A stretch of DNA of 64,000 nt from Oscillospiraceae bacterium (GCA_009777635.1 WRLK01000002.1:44610-108609); one strand, 5' to 3'. Counted from the first letter of the stretch, positions 1 through 8,725 are shown. The notes: a model not told the origin generated them from the letters alone. Numbers and translations: made by a program.

Positions 1-1916
1 AGCAGCCGGTGAAGCCCCCGCATGATACCGATCGTCCTTTTTACGTCTATGTTCCGGTTTTGAAGCGCCGTTATGATCATCGGCAGGTTTTGCCTTAACA
101 CCGAAAGATTGTCCCTGAAGATTTCATGGCTTCCTTTCGCGGCCTTGGCGGCCTTGGCGATATCAATGCTGTTAATGGCGCGCGCTTTTTCAAAAACCGC
201 GCTGGAGCCCATATCTTCTAATCCCGGCAAAACCTTTTCGGGCGGCAGCCATTTTATAAGCATGTCGTTTAGCATCTGTTTATTGATGGGCTTTACGAGG
301 AAATCCTGCATGCCGCTGTCCAAAAACAGCTGCCTTGCGCCGGCAAGGGCGTTCGCCGAAAGGGCGATAATCGTCAAATCCTCAGGATTGTAGCCAATAC
401 CCCGCAATTCCTTCGCGGTTTCAATGCCGTCCTTAATCGGCATCATATGGTCTAAAAACACAATATCGTATTTCTTTTCCTTAACCTTTTCAATTGCCGC
501 CTCACCGTTTGTGGCTGTGTCGGCCTCAATCCCGCAAAGCTTCAGCAGTCTGACCGCGACTTTTAAGTTTACGGCGTTGTCGTCCACGACAAGCACCTTC
601 GCATCGGGAGCCTGTATAAACGAAAACTCCTTCTGTGCGGCTCTCCGCATGGTTACGCCCGGAGTGCCCGATAAAAGCGGCAGCCTGACTCTGAAAACAG
701 ACCCCTCGCCGTATACGCTTTCGACATTCAAGGCGCCCTTCATCAACTCAACAAGGTCCTGCGTAATCGAAAGCCCAAGCCCCGAACCCTGGGTGTACCT
801 GTGGCGGTCTTCGTTTACCTGCTGGAAAGGCCTGAACAGCTTATGCATATCCTCTTCGCGTATTCCCGAGCCGGTATCGCTTATATCAAAGCAGATCATA
901 TTGTCGTCCCGGTAAACCTCAAAGGTAACCGAGCCTTTCGTGGTAAACTTGATCGCGTTGCCGATAATATTTGTAAGTATCTGCTTGACGCGCACGTCGT
1001 CGCCGACCACATACTCCGGTATTTCGGTGAGCCGCGCCGTATGGTATTCGATGCCTTTCTGGTTCGCGGAATGCCTGAACATGGAGTTGATATTTCCTAT
1101 CAAAACCGGCAGATTGTATTCAACCGACATGATATTGAGCTTGCCTTCCTCAATCTTTGAAAGGTCAAGGATATCGTTTAATAAATCAAGCAGCGACATC
1201 GAGGACGTCATGATGTCGTTGACGTAGCTTTTATGGTTGTCATTGAGCGGTTCGTTTAAAAGGATCTCAGCCATACCGATAATCGCGTTCATCGGCGTGC
1301 GGATGTCGTGGCTCATGTTCGCAAGGAACATGCTTTTGGCTTTAGACGCGTTAATCGCCTTTTCGCGCTCGTTGCTGATTTCGGTAATATCCCGGATAAC
1401 AAGCGCAACGCCGTGGCATTTATCAAGCTCGTCCATGGTCGGGGTGATTTCTATCTGCAATCTGACGGATTCCCCGTCCTTGAGCAAAAAGCCGAACTCC
1501 TCGGCGAATATCTCAAGCTTTAAAAGCGTATCCATGCAATGCCCGCGGATTATTTCAATGTCGGCATCGCTAAACACGCGGGAAAACAACTCGCCAAGCG
1601 ATATTTCCGGCTGTGCGTTTTTATATTTCATATACTCAAGCCCGATCTCGGAGCCCAAGATAAAATTCAGGTTCATATCAAGATAAAACAAAATACCCGG
1701 GCAATTCTTAAGCAATAATGTGTTGTATATGTACTGCTCTTCATTCAGGCGTTCGTTTATATCCCGTATCCTTTCAAGATTAGAGGTAGTGACGGCGTGG
1801 AACGTCAAATCTTTTTCAAGCCTGCGGATCGTCTGCTTTAACGCTACGGATTTTTGCTTGATCTCAAGAAGCTGCTGATATTCAATATTCGGTACAGAAA
1901 CAAAATTACCCGACAT
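1..1916 (-). CDS. Hybrid sensor histidine kinase / response regulator (3' end outside window)
   Basis: Two-component hybrid kinase: autophosphorylates a histidine and passes phosphate to its own receiver domain. The minus strand is open from an ATG at 1916 to the window edge (about 638 codons). In order: an N-terminal coiled-coil-like region, a PAS-like region with a 'RDITEIS' end, an HisKA dimerisation domain with the H box SHDIRTPMNAIIG (His about residue 203), an HATPase with N box (NIIGNAIKF) and G boxes (DTGSG, GSGLGL), then a receiver domain with the phospho-acceptor Asp at about residue 489 (FLDHMMPIKDG), and a helical tail cut by the edge that could be the start of an Hpt domain. I see no membrane segment, so it is probably cytoplasmic. 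An AGAGGTG ribosome site precedes the start. It is divergent from a FIST sensor gene, which suggests a functional link. Signal and output are unknown. Confidence 0.93.
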   Translation of the reverse strand, partial: MSGNFVSVPNIEYQQLLEIKQKSVALKQTIRRLEKDLTFHAVTTSNLERIRDINERLNEEQYIYNTLLLKNCPGILFYLDMNLNFILGSEIGLEYMKYKNAQPEISLGELFSRVFSDADIEIIRGHCMDTLLKLEIFAEEFGFLLKDGESVRLQIEITPTMDELDKCHGVALVIRDITEISNEREKAINASKAKSMFLANMSHDIRTPMNAIIGMAEILLNEPLNDNHKSYVNDIMTSSMSLLDLLNDILDLSKIEEGKLNIMSVEYNLPVLIGNINSMFRHSANQKGIEYHTARLTEIPEYVVGDDVRVKQILTNIIGNAIKFTTKGSVTFEVYRDDNMICFDISDTGSGIREEDMHKLFRPFQQVNEDRHRYTQGSGLGLSITQDLVELMKGALNVESVYGEGSVFRVRLPLLSGTPGVTMRRAAQKEFSFIQAPDAKVLVVDDNAVNLKVAVRLLKLCGIEADTATNGEAAIEKVKEKKYDIVFLDHMMPIKDGIETAKELRGIGYNPEDLTIIALSANALAGARQLFLDSGMQDFLVKPINKQMLNDMLIKWLPPEKVLPGLEDMGSSAVFEKARAINSIDIAKAAKAAKGSHEIFRDNLSVLRQNLPMIITALQNRNIDVKRTIGIMRGLHRL

Positions 1917-1977
1917 TGCGCGTAACACCTCTTTCTGGCTTTGTTATGACTGGTTTTATGAATTTTTGTCTGTTTGT

Positions 1978-2026
1978 AGTATAGCACAAAAATGTCTTGC
2001 TTTGCAAGATGCTTTTATGTTATACT
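1978..2026. promoter_or_regulatory. Interlocking divergent promoters between kinase and FIST genes
   Basis: Plus strand: TTGCTT at 1997-2002, 18-bp spacer, TATACT at 2021-2026, reading into the FIST gene. Minus strand: TTGCAA at 2007-2002, 18-bp spacer, TATACT at 1983-1978, reading into the kinase. The two -35 elements overlap inside a small inverted repeat, CTTGC-TTT-GCAAG (1996-2008). One protein bound there could control both genes. These are read by eye; no transcription data. Confidence 0.6.
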
Positions 2027-2066
2027 GCATAAGGTGTCAATATTTTGATATATAAGGGGTGAGCAA

Positions 2067-3248
2067 ATGAAATCGAATAGCGCTATCAGCTATGAGCTTG
2101 AGGATATGAAAATCGCGGCGGCAGAGCTTGCAAAGGCGGTTGATGTGTTTCCGCTTTTAAAAAGCAGTATTGGTATCCTGTATTTTTCAACCGAGCTTGA
2201 TGCTGAAAAATTAATGTCCGAGATAAAAAAACTGTTGCCTTTCGACATAATGGGATGTTCCACACAAGCGGTACTTAACGAAAAGACCGGTATGAACGAA
2301 TTTTCCTCTTCTTTGCTTGTATTGACCGCCGACGACTGTGATTTTAACATCTTTGTTTCAGAGCCCTTAACATCCGAAAATATTAAGCGTCAGATTACCG
2401 GTATTTGCGAAAGTGTAACGCGCGTCAAACACGATCTTAAGCTGATTTTGTTGAATTGCCCGCATATGCCCGATATTATTTTTGACAATTTCCCCGAGGC
2501 CTTTTCTGAAGGCACGGGCGGGCTTCCGGTATTCGGCGGCGCCGCCGGGTATAGCATTGATAATGATATTTCGCTTGTCACGTTTAATGAGAACCTTTAC
2601 ACCGACAGGTTGGTCTGTTGTTTTATAAGCGGCAACCTTGCCCCTGTTTTTTCCGCTATGGGTTATTTTTCGCTGACCACAATAAAGACCCAGATCGCGA
2701 CAAAAACAGACGGCGACGTGATTTATACCATCGACGACATGAGCTTTGTAGATTATCTGGAGTCTATGGGAATCGTGACCAGCGAGCCTGAAATGTATGC
2801 CTCCATTATATTAAAGGTGAAATGGGGCGACGACGACGGGAAAGACGGCGGCGTTTACCGCTCGATTTCATCCTTGAACAAAGAAGACGGCAGCGGCAAG
2901 GTTGGCTGCTGTGTGCCGCAGGGAAGCGAAATTTATACCACGACCTATAAAAGCGATGACATCAAAATCTCAACAAAGGTATGCATTGACACGATTATTG
3001 AACAAATCAGGAACGCAGAATCTGAGGACTATAAGTACACCACCGTTTTGTGCGGCTCATGCTGGGGCAGGTACCTGTGCATGTTCCCCTCTAAGAAAAT
3101 CGAGGGTGACATTATCAAAGAATCCGCGCCGCCTGAAATGAATTTTGCGGGATATTATACAAACGGCGAAATCTGCCCTATCGCTTTCAAGAACGGCGTT
3201 GCCGTAAACCGCGCGCATAACGCAACGATAACCATGTGCGCCTTTTAA
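2067..3248 (+). CDS. FIST domain sensory protein
   Basis: 393-residue protein resembling FIST_N plus FIST_C, the small-ligand-sensing module found next to or fused with kinases and chemotaxis proteins. The N-terminal half carries the family signature region 'IMGCSTQAVLNEKTG' (GCST about residue 63) and 'GGLPVFGGAAG'. The C-terminal half ends with the typical FIST_C hydrophobic strand plus 'GEICPIAFKNGVAVNRAHNATITMCAF'. No signal peptide or membrane segment is visible, so it is probably a cytoplasmic partner of the divergent hybrid kinase, delivering a small-molecule signal. The start is supported by an AAGGGGTG ribosome site and a TATACT promoter. An intrinsic terminator lies 26 bases downstream. 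FIST assignment is by sequence feel, without a profile search; the ligand is unknown. Confidence 0.82.
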   Translation: MKSNSAISYELEDMKIAAAELAKAVDVFPLLKSSIGILYFSTELDAEKLMSEIKKLLPFDIMGCSTQAVLNEKTGMNEFSSSLLVLTADDCDFNIFVSEPLTSENIKRQITGICESVTRVKHDLKLILLNCPHMPDIIFDNFPEAFSEGTGGLPVFGGAAGYSIDNDISLVTFNENLYTDRLVCCFISGNLAPVFSAMGYFSLTTIKTQIATKTDGDVIYTIDDMSFVDYLESMGIVTSEPEMYASIILKVKWGDDDGKDGGVYRSISSLNKEDGSGKVGCCVPQGSEIYTTTYKSDDIKISTKVCIDTIIEQIRNAESEDYKYTTVLCGSCWGRYLCMFPSKKIEGDIIKESAPPEMNFAGYYTNGEICPIAFKNGVAVNRAHNATITMCAF

Positions 3249-3274
3249 CGTACACTTTCCAAAATATCGCCTTT

Positions 3275-3312
3275 GCCTTATGCGTCATGATGTCGCATAA
3301 GGCCTTTTTTAT
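3275..3312 (+). terminator. Intrinsic terminator after FIST gene
   Basis: GCCTTATGCG (3275-3284) pairs with CGCATAAGGC (3294-3303), followed by a run of T from 3304. Confidence 0.85.
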
Positions 3313-3340
3313 TGAAACGACGCGAATCTTGTAGTATACT
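3312..3340 (+). promoter_or_regulatory. Sigma-A-type promoter for the zinc-ribbon/propeller operon
   Basis: TTGAAA at 3312-3317, 17-bp spacer, TATACT at 3335-3340, 35 bases before the first start codon. It overlaps the tail of the preceding terminator. Confidence 0.7.
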
Positions 3341-3374
3341 AAAAAAGATACTTCTTTGAGATGGGAGTAAAAAC

Positions 3375-5468
3375 ATGCGCACTGCTTCAAAAAAAGTTAA
3401 AAAGAAAAAGAATCCGGCTGTTGTTTTGCTGGTATTGTTACTTATCGCCGCGCTGATTACAGGCGCTTATTATTGGGTTATTCTGTTTCAGCCCAAAAGC
3501 CGTGGCGTCGTCGAGCCCCGTTTTGCCGCTATCCCCACCGACTTAACAGACAATAACCTGATCGGGAACATCCCTGAAAATCTTTTAGCAGGCGGATTCA
3601 TGGCAAGTCAGGACGGCTGGTTTTATTTTGCGAATTTCAAAGACGGCGCCAGCCTTTATATGTGCCGTGAAAATGGCGAAAATATGGTGAAGCTCACCGA
3701 CTTTGCCGTCGCCGGAATAAACGTAATCGCGGATTCCATTGTATTTACAAGCCTTGAAAAATGTATCGCGGTGCGCCCGGACGGCGTGTATACCATATCT
3801 TTCGGCGACGTTCGCGACTTGCTGCGCGACATCGTCTTTGCACAGCGCGTATCTTACGGCGGCCGGCTTTACTCGATAAACGGCCTGCGCTCCGGCGGAA
3901 GCCCGGAGCTTTACGTCATTGACGGCGAGCATATTTACTTTTCGCCGTCGCTCACAAGAAACGGTCTTTTCGCAATCCGGGAAAGCCCTTTGCAGGAGGC
4001 TGAAATCCATCAGATAAGCGCGGGCGGAGACTTTCCCGCGCCGGTTCCAATGTCTTTTGAAGCATATGAAACATACGCAGGCCAAGACGCAGGGCTTAGG
4101 TTCCGTGAGGCGGCGCCTGAATCCTATGAGCCGTATGACGGCGGCATAAGCGTCGTAACCGAAAAGATGTCGGCGCTTGCAAGCTTTGTAGCGGCGGACG
4201 GCGAGGTGATCGTCCGGCACGACGTCAATGGGTCTCAGATGCTCGCGGAAATTAGAAGCACGGATGCTGCGAAAACATCGAGGATTCTGCGTGTCGACCT
4301 TGATTCCATGCAGCCGACAGGCGAAATCACCGGCGCCCGCTCGCTTCATAAAACAGATAGCGGCTACATATTCCAGCACTCCGACAATTTTATATATGAG
4401 CTTTTGGAAAACGGCGATATCAAACCGATCTCCATCATACCCGTGTTGGACTTCGGTATGGGCCAGGACCAAAGGCTCATCGCGGCCACCGGGTACGGAC
4501 AGTATATGGTAATATCAAAAAAGCAGCTTTACAATCCCGTTTTTGTGCTTGTAAGCAACATCTTCCCTTTCTTTGACGTAAAGCGCCAAAACGGCTGGTA
4601 CAATTACATAAACCCGGAACAAAGCCTCACGCTCACGCCGCCACCGCCGGGGTTCTTCCTTGCGAACGGCAGCTACTACAGGCTTTTCCCCGACGGCACA
4701 TGGCTTCGCGGAGTCACTGAAGCCGAGTGGCTCAACACAACGACGTCCCAAGCGCCCATCGGAAGCAGGGACAATTTTAAGCCCTGCGCGGTTTTCAACG
4801 CCCCGTGGTCAAGGCCCGGCGCGGAAGACTATTTCGATGATTTTGACGACGAGATCGCGCCGTTTTCCGGCGAAGCTGCAGACGCCGCCGCAAGTCCCGA
4901 AACCTCGCTTGACGCGGCCGTCATGCTTTTAGTGGGAAACCGCCGCATCGAGGAGAAGTATTCGCCCGAAAGCGTCGCGAGGCTGCGTGAGTTTTACGGC
5001 GGCGACTTGAATATAGACAAAGCGGCCGAGATGGGCGCTGATAAGGCGGCGGAGGCCTTTGAACTGCAGTTCGGCGCAAAACCCGACACCACCGAGCTTG
5101 CCGAAGTTCTGAAAGACTGGGTAAGAAACGCGCGGTACATGCCGCACGACGCGAGAATATCAGGGAATACCGCCGACGTTCCGCTCACGGTGACTAACGT
5201 CGTGGACGGGCAGGCGCTGACCCTTGCGCTGGAAAGCGAAATCAAAAACGGCCTTGCGAGAAATCCGCTAATGCTGCTTTCCTCGAAGGACCGGCAAGCC
5301 GAGTGGGCGATGGGAATCTTTATGGAGATTGCGAAAAATCCCGCGCAATACAACGCTGGAAATGGGAACATCCACTTAAGCGTCAGGATGAAGCAAGCCC
5401 CCGGCGTTGGATGGGTTTTGGAAGACCCCGGCGAGCTGGCCGGATTTCTTCAGCGTCAGATCGGGTAA
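3375..5468 (+). CDS. Membrane-anchored propeller-like protein, DUF5050-like region, unknown function
   Basis: 697-residue protein with a very basic N-terminus (KKVKKKKN), one hydrophobic segment at about residues 16-38 and a large predicted extracytoplasmic part. From about residue 60 the sequence alternates short strands of the kind 'DGWFYFANFKDGASLYMCRENGE', typical of beta-propeller repeats called DUF5050. The last about 190 residues (from about 510) form a separate alpha/beta region ending 'GVGWVLEDPGELAGFLQRQIG'. No catalytic motif is recognisable. It is first in an operon with two further one- or two-TM proteins, 18 bases from the next gene. A membrane-associated sensor or scaffold is possible, but that is inference. 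Confidence 0.75.
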   Translation: MRTASKKVKKKKNPAVVLLVLLLIAALITGAYYWVILFQPKSRGVVEPRFAAIPTDLTDNNLIGNIPENLLAGGFMASQDGWFYFANFKDGASLYMCRENGENMVKLTDFAVAGINVIADSIVFTSLEKCIAVRPDGVYTISFGDVRDLLRDIVFAQRVSYGGRLYSINGLRSGGSPELYVIDGEHIYFSPSLTRNGLFAIRESPLQEAEIHQISAGGDFPAPVPMSFEAYETYAGQDAGLRFREAAPESYEPYDGGISVVTEKMSALASFVAADGEVIVRHDVNGSQMLAEIRSTDAAKTSRILRVDLDSMQPTGEITGARSLHKTDSGYIFQHSDNFIYELLENGDIKPISIIPVLDFGMGQDQRLIAATGYGQYMVISKKQLYNPVFVLVSNIFPFFDVKRQNGWYNYINPEQSLTLTPPPPGFFLANGSYYRLFPDGTWLRGVTEAEWLNTTTSQAPIGSRDNFKPCAVFNAPWSRPGAEDYFDDFDDEIAPFSGEAADAAASPETSLDAAVMLLVGNRRIEEKYSPESVARLREFYGGDLNIDKAAEMGADKAAEAFELQFGAKPDTTELAEVLKDWVRNARYMPHDARISGNTADVPLTVTNVVDGQALTLALESEIKNGLARNPLMLLSSKDRQAEWAMGIFMEIAKNPAQYNAGNGNIHLSVRMKQAPGVGWVLEDPGELAGFLQRQIG

Positions 5469-5486
5469 GGATTAAGGGAGGATATT

Positions 5487-6476
5487 ATGACTTGTTTATC
5501 GTGCGGATTCCAATTTAGCGGAGATTTGACCTTTTGTCCAAAATGCGGCATGCCCGCGCCCGAAAAGACCGCGGAAGCCACGCCGCCCGCGCCTTTCTTG
5601 CCGAAGGAGCCCGAGCGGCAAACGGCGGAGCTTTCGTGGCATCTGGAAGAACAGCCGGAGGCGATCGATACAGTGCGGCCGGTTGACGCCCCGGCCGCGT
5701 CCGGACCTCTGCCGCAAGCGGCTCCCGTCGCGTTTTCACCGCCGCCGGAGCATCATATTACGTTTGACGGCACGGTTGGGGCCGCCGCACATGGCCTGTC
5801 ACATGCGGCTAACGCCGCGAAAGCCCGCTGGGACGAAGCGGGCGGCATGTCCGGTATGACGGGCGGCGCCAAGAAATTCGCCGTAAAATCCGGCGCGGAT
5901 GCTAAAAACTTTTTCTCCTATCTAAAGTCTAAGCCGTTTGTAAATCCTAAAAATATATTGACAGCTATAATCGTAGCGCTCGCCCTTATCGTCATGCTTA
6001 TCATTTTCGGCATGGGAAGCCGCAATCTTGCGGCGGCTATCCTGCTTTCGGGCTTCACCGCCGCGCTTGTGGTCTTGGTTTACAAGCGCGTTCATATGCC
6101 GTCGGGCACAGCCGTTCATCCCGCTAAAATGCAGATGCTGCACGCCGGCGGATACGCCTACCTCTTGAACGCGCGCGGCGACATTTACAGAATCAAAGAC
6201 GGCGTCGATATGTCTACGCGCCTTGACGTTTCGGGTGTGACCTGTATGTTTTCCGATCATGACCGTATTTTCGCCTGCAAACGCGACGGCTCGCTTGTAA
6301 CCGCGCTTCACGGCAGCAACGGCGCTTCTGAAATCTTACCCGCCGGGACTGTCCTTCAAGGAATCGCCGGCGTTTCCGGCGACGGCTATGTTTATTTCAG
6401 CTCCGCCAAGGTTTATGGCAGCCCCGTTTGCCGTATAAAATCCGGCGGCGGCGCGGTGCATATCGTTACAGAATAG
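5487..6476 (+). CDS. Zinc-ribbon membrane protein with propeller-like C-terminus, unknown function
   Basis: 329-residue protein. Cys3, Cys6, Cys17 and Cys20 form a CxxC...CxxC zinc ribbon at the N-terminus. A proline/alanine-rich linker follows (about 25-100), then two hydrophobic segments at about 157-176 and 180-199. The C-terminal 125 residues show propeller-like strand repeats ('AGGYAYLLNARGDIYRIKDG', 'GDGYVYFSSAKVYGSPVCRI'). Topology would put the ribbon in the cytoplasm and, with two TM segments, the propeller part also there. The start follows a GGGAGGATATT ribosome site, 18 bases after the upstream gene. The next gene begins 11 bases downstream. I do not recognise a named family beyond zinc_ribbon; function unknown. 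Confidence 0.75.
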   Translation: MTCLSCGFQFSGDLTFCPKCGMPAPEKTAEATPPAPFLPKEPERQTAELSWHLEEQPEAIDTVRPVDAPAASGPLPQAAPVAFSPPPEHHITFDGTVGAAAHGLSHAANAAKARWDEAGGMSGMTGGAKKFAVKSGADAKNFFSYLKSKPFVNPKNILTAIIVALALIVMLIIFGMGSRNLAAAILLSGFTAALVVLVYKRVHMPSGTAVHPAKMQMLHAGGYAYLLNARGDIYRIKDGVDMSTRLDVSGVTCMFSDHDRIFACKRDGSLVTALHGSNGASEILPAGTVLQGIAGVSGDGYVYFSSAKVYGSPVCRIKSGGGAVHIVTE

Positions 6477-6487
6477 GAGCCGTTATA

Positions 6488-8041
6488 ATGAAATGTATAC
6501 ATTGTAAATCCGACATGCCCGCCAAAAGCTCCGAAAGCACGGCGATATGCCCGGCATGCGGGAAATACTCGGCTCCGGAGGGTTTTGTCCTAGACGGCGC
6601 GAGCGGGCTGTATAAAATAACGGCTCAGGGCAGCGACAGCAAAACGGGCGAGCCGATCAGCATTGTCACATGGCTCGATCCCGCGACCGGTAAGTACGCG
6701 CAGGATATAACCCCCGCGGAAAAACAGGCTGACGCTGAAGCCGGGCCAAAACCGCCGCCGGCAAAGAAAAAACGTCCGGTTTCTTTCTTTGCCGTTCAGC
6801 TTGCGACGGTTGCCGTCATAGCGCTTTTTGCCGCGGGCTTTCACTATTTCGGCTATAATATCGGGCAAACATTTGCTTTTCTTCAAAGCCAATTTGTTAC
6901 GCAGGACGTGACAGCTCTCCCTCAAGGCGCAGATATCCCGGCATTTTTGCCGGTAGAGCCGACTGCCCCGGTAATGGAGGCCTCCCAAGAACTCGAAGCG
7001 CCTGAAGCCGGGGAAGATGATGCACCGGCTGAAGATCAGGCGGAGGAGCGTATTCCGCTGCAAGCTTCCCGCGTGAATTTTTACAATGTTTTCGCGAACG
7101 TGAACCCGTTTTACACAAGGGCCGCGCAGGACCAGAACTATGTCTGGTTCCTTCCGGCGGGCGATATCCACCCCTTTGCGCAGCTAACCGATCTGATGTA
7201 TGTGGACCCCGATAATCCGGAGCCTCTTCCCGTCCCGAATCTGTGGCCCGGTGAAAGCAGCGTCTATTCGTTTGTACTTTTTAACGACGGCGTCGTCGTG
7301 TGCGCCAAAAGGCCGGATGCGGAAGGCTACGGCTTTTACCTCTCCGACAAAGCCGGGATTGACGAGCCGGAGCTTTTATTTGCAAAAAACGAGCCCGCGT
7401 ATATGGTAGTATACCGTGAAGCAGTATACGCGCTTTTCCCTGACGCAAAGCAGCTTGTGGAGTTTGATCCTGAAAACGGCGGCAGGGCGAAAACCATAAG
7501 CATGCCGATCGAATCGATAAACGGGCTTTTCGCCGAGTACCTGCCGGAATTCTCGATTGTTGACGGTTACATCTATTACGGCCTTTCCTACCGGAACGGG
7601 CAGAACATCGAATATGAGCGCAGGAGCCTTGATACCGCGGAAAAGATTTCGGCCTTCAGCCCAAGCACCCTCGGTGAGATATGGACGGTAAATCCCGTAT
7701 GGGATACCGACGGAAATGTCTATTACGGGCGGTATGACTTTGACGCGGGCACATATTCCGTGAAGACGGCAAAGCCGGACGGCGTCGTTTCGGAGATCGC
7801 GCGGTTTAGAATTTCACGCGGTATCCCGCCGCTTTTAGCCGGCGTTGGGTTTAAGAGCCTTGTCGCCGAAACCGGTGAGCGGACTTATTCGCGCAAGAGC
7901 TTCGGCACGCTTGAACAGGAGCAGGAGGCCATATTCAGTTCAAGGCCATACGCCGCAACACGCGATTACCTGATCGCCGACGGCGGTCTTTACAGGCTGT
8001 CCGACCTTGGGTTCATCTCGTACACTCCTGCCGCGATTTAG
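6488..8041 (+). CDS. Zinc-ribbon, single-TM protein with propeller-like ectodomain, unknown function
   Basis: 517-residue protein. The start at 6488 is chosen because a TAGGAGCC ribosome site precedes it and it places a zinc ribbon exactly at the N-terminus (Cys3, Cys6, Cys21, Cys24); a longer frame exists upstream but lies inside the previous gene. A short conserved-looking region (30-75) precedes a basic stretch (PPPAKKKRP) and a single hydrophobic segment at about 98-120. An acidic, proline/glutamate-rich linker (about 150-205) leads into a propeller-like region with repeated 'DGYIYYGLSYRNG' and 'DGNVYYGRYDF' strands to the end. With one TM, the propeller region should be outside the membrane. 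Third gene of the cassette; function unknown. Confidence 0.75.
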   Translation: MKCIHCKSDMPAKSSESTAICPACGKYSAPEGFVLDGASGLYKITAQGSDSKTGEPISIVTWLDPATGKYAQDITPAEKQADAEAGPKPPPAKKKRPVSFFAVQLATVAVIALFAAGFHYFGYNIGQTFAFLQSQFVTQDVTALPQGADIPAFLPVEPTAPVMEASQELEAPEAGEDDAPAEDQAEERIPLQASRVNFYNVFANVNPFYTRAAQDQNYVWFLPAGDIHPFAQLTDLMYVDPDNPEPLPVPNLWPGESSVYSFVLFNDGVVVCAKRPDAEGYGFYLSDKAGIDEPELLFAKNEPAYMVVYREAVYALFPDAKQLVEFDPENGGRAKTISMPIESINGLFAEYLPEFSIVDGYIYYGLSYRNGQNIEYERRSLDTAEKISAFSPSTLGEIWTVNPVWDTDGNVYYGRYDFDAGTYSVKTAKPDGVVSEIARFRISRGIPPLLAGVGFKSLVAETGERTYSRKSFGTLEQEQEAIFSSRPYAATRDYLIADGGLYRLSDLGFISYTPAAI

Positions 8042-8090
8042 GGTCTGCTGACATATATACCCTTGATTAAGATATGAGGGGAGGTGCAAT

Positions 8091-8258
8091 ATGAAAATAA
8101 AAATATTTCAAGCCGGGTCCGAGAAAAAGCTGGAGAAGAACGTAAACGATTTTATCGCCCAAGACAGCGTCAAAGTATTGGAGCTTCAATATTCTTCATC
8201 CTTTGGCGGTCTTTCCGTAATGGTCGTTTATGAGGAGCGCGAAAATAACGCGTATTGA
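8091..8258 (+). CDS. Cse60-like small sporulation protein
   Basis: 55-residue protein starting MKIKIFQAGSEKKLEKNV and ending at the TGA at 8256-8258. It is preceded by a strong GGGGAGGTG ribosome site at ideal spacing. The layout (basic beta strand, acidic/basic helix, then 'LELQYSSSFGGLSVMVVYEE') matches the Sporulation protein Cse60 family of Bacillus, whose members are about 60 residues. In Bacillus subtilis that gene is under sporulation sigma-E control; no such promoter is evident here. It lies 49 bases after the third zinc-ribbon/propeller gene, so it may be co-transcribed. The rnpB promoter begins at its last codons. Family assignment is from memory of the motif. Confidence 0.65.
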   Translation: MKIKIFQAGSEKKLEKNVNDFIAQDSVKVLELQYSSSFGGLSVMVVYEERENNAY

Positions 8259-8283
8259 TTTTAACTTTCTTTTATGTTATGAT
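8255..8283 (+). promoter_or_regulatory. rnpB promoter
   Basis: TTGATT at 8255-8260, overlapping the Cse60-like stop codon, 17-bp spacer, TATGAT at 8278-8283. This places a start of transcription at about 8289, exactly where the RNase P RNA begins. Confidence 0.75.
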
Positions 8284-8288
8284 GAACC

Positions 8289-8639
8289 GCGAGCAAGCAA
8301 GGTGGCGGCGCGGATATACCGCGAGGAAAGTCCGGGCACCGCAGGGCAGGATAGCTGTTAACGGCAGCCGAAGGCGACTTCAGGGCCAGTGCAACAGAAA
8401 ATTACCGCCGGTATAGTCGTTTAACCTAAACGACTGTACCGGTAAGGATGAAAAGGCGAGGTAAGAGCTCACCAGGGCATGGGCGACCATGCCGCTGTGT
8501 AAACCCTATCCGGTGCAACACCAAGTGGGTCGAAACGGTTGCCCGCCGTGACCCGAAAGCGTGGCTTGACGCTTACCGGCGACAGTAAGCGCAGATAGAT
8601 CGTCACCAAATACAGAACCCGGCTTATATGCTTGGTCGC
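8289..8639 (+). ncRNA. rnpB: RNase P RNA (bacterial)
   Basis: Catalytic RNA that removes the 5' leader of pre-tRNAs. The universally conserved blocks are present: GAGGAAAGTCCGGGC near the 5' side (from about 8322) and ACAGAACCCGGCTTATA near the 3' end, which together form P4. P1 pairs GCGAGCAAGCA (8289-8299) with TGCTTGGTCGC (8629-8639) with one mismatch, which sets both ends. A long P12-like stem lies at about 8406-8455 (a GTCGTTTA/TAAACGAC pair). Its own promoter and terminator flank it. The overall form looks like the ancestral type A, but I did not fold it in full. Confidence 0.96.
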
Positions 8640-8643
8640 AAAC

Positions 8644-8675
8644 GGCGCATCGCGAATCGGTGCGCCATCTTTTAT
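8644..8675 (+). terminator. rnpB terminator
   Basis: GGCGCA (8644-8649) pairs with TGCGCC (8661-8666), with additional pairing CGA/TCG inside, followed by ATCTTTTA. Confidence 0.7.
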
Positions 8676-8687
8676 ACCCTAACCATT

Positions 8688-8725
8688 AATGTAATATAAT
8701 ACAATTTTAAGAATATTTATTCATT
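8688..8725 (+). promoter_or_regulatory. Tandem ARG boxes (ArgR/AhrC operator) upstream of argC
   Basis: Two 18-bp sites separated by 2 bp. Box 1 is 8688-8705 (AATGTAATATAATACAAT) and box 2, read on the minus strand, is 8725-8708 (AATGAATAAATATTCTTA). Against the E. coli ARG consensus TNTGNATWWWWATNCANA they match 11 and 12 of 14 informative positions. Paired 18-bp boxes 2-3 bp apart are the classic operator of hexameric ArgR/AhrC. They sit just upstream of the -35, so either repression or interference with polymerase is possible. Confidence 0.72.

Noticed and set aside
3585..4472. 295-codon open frame on the minus strand
   Set aside because: Antisense to the propeller-like gene, no ribosome site, Cys/Arg/His-rich composition typical of a shadow frame.
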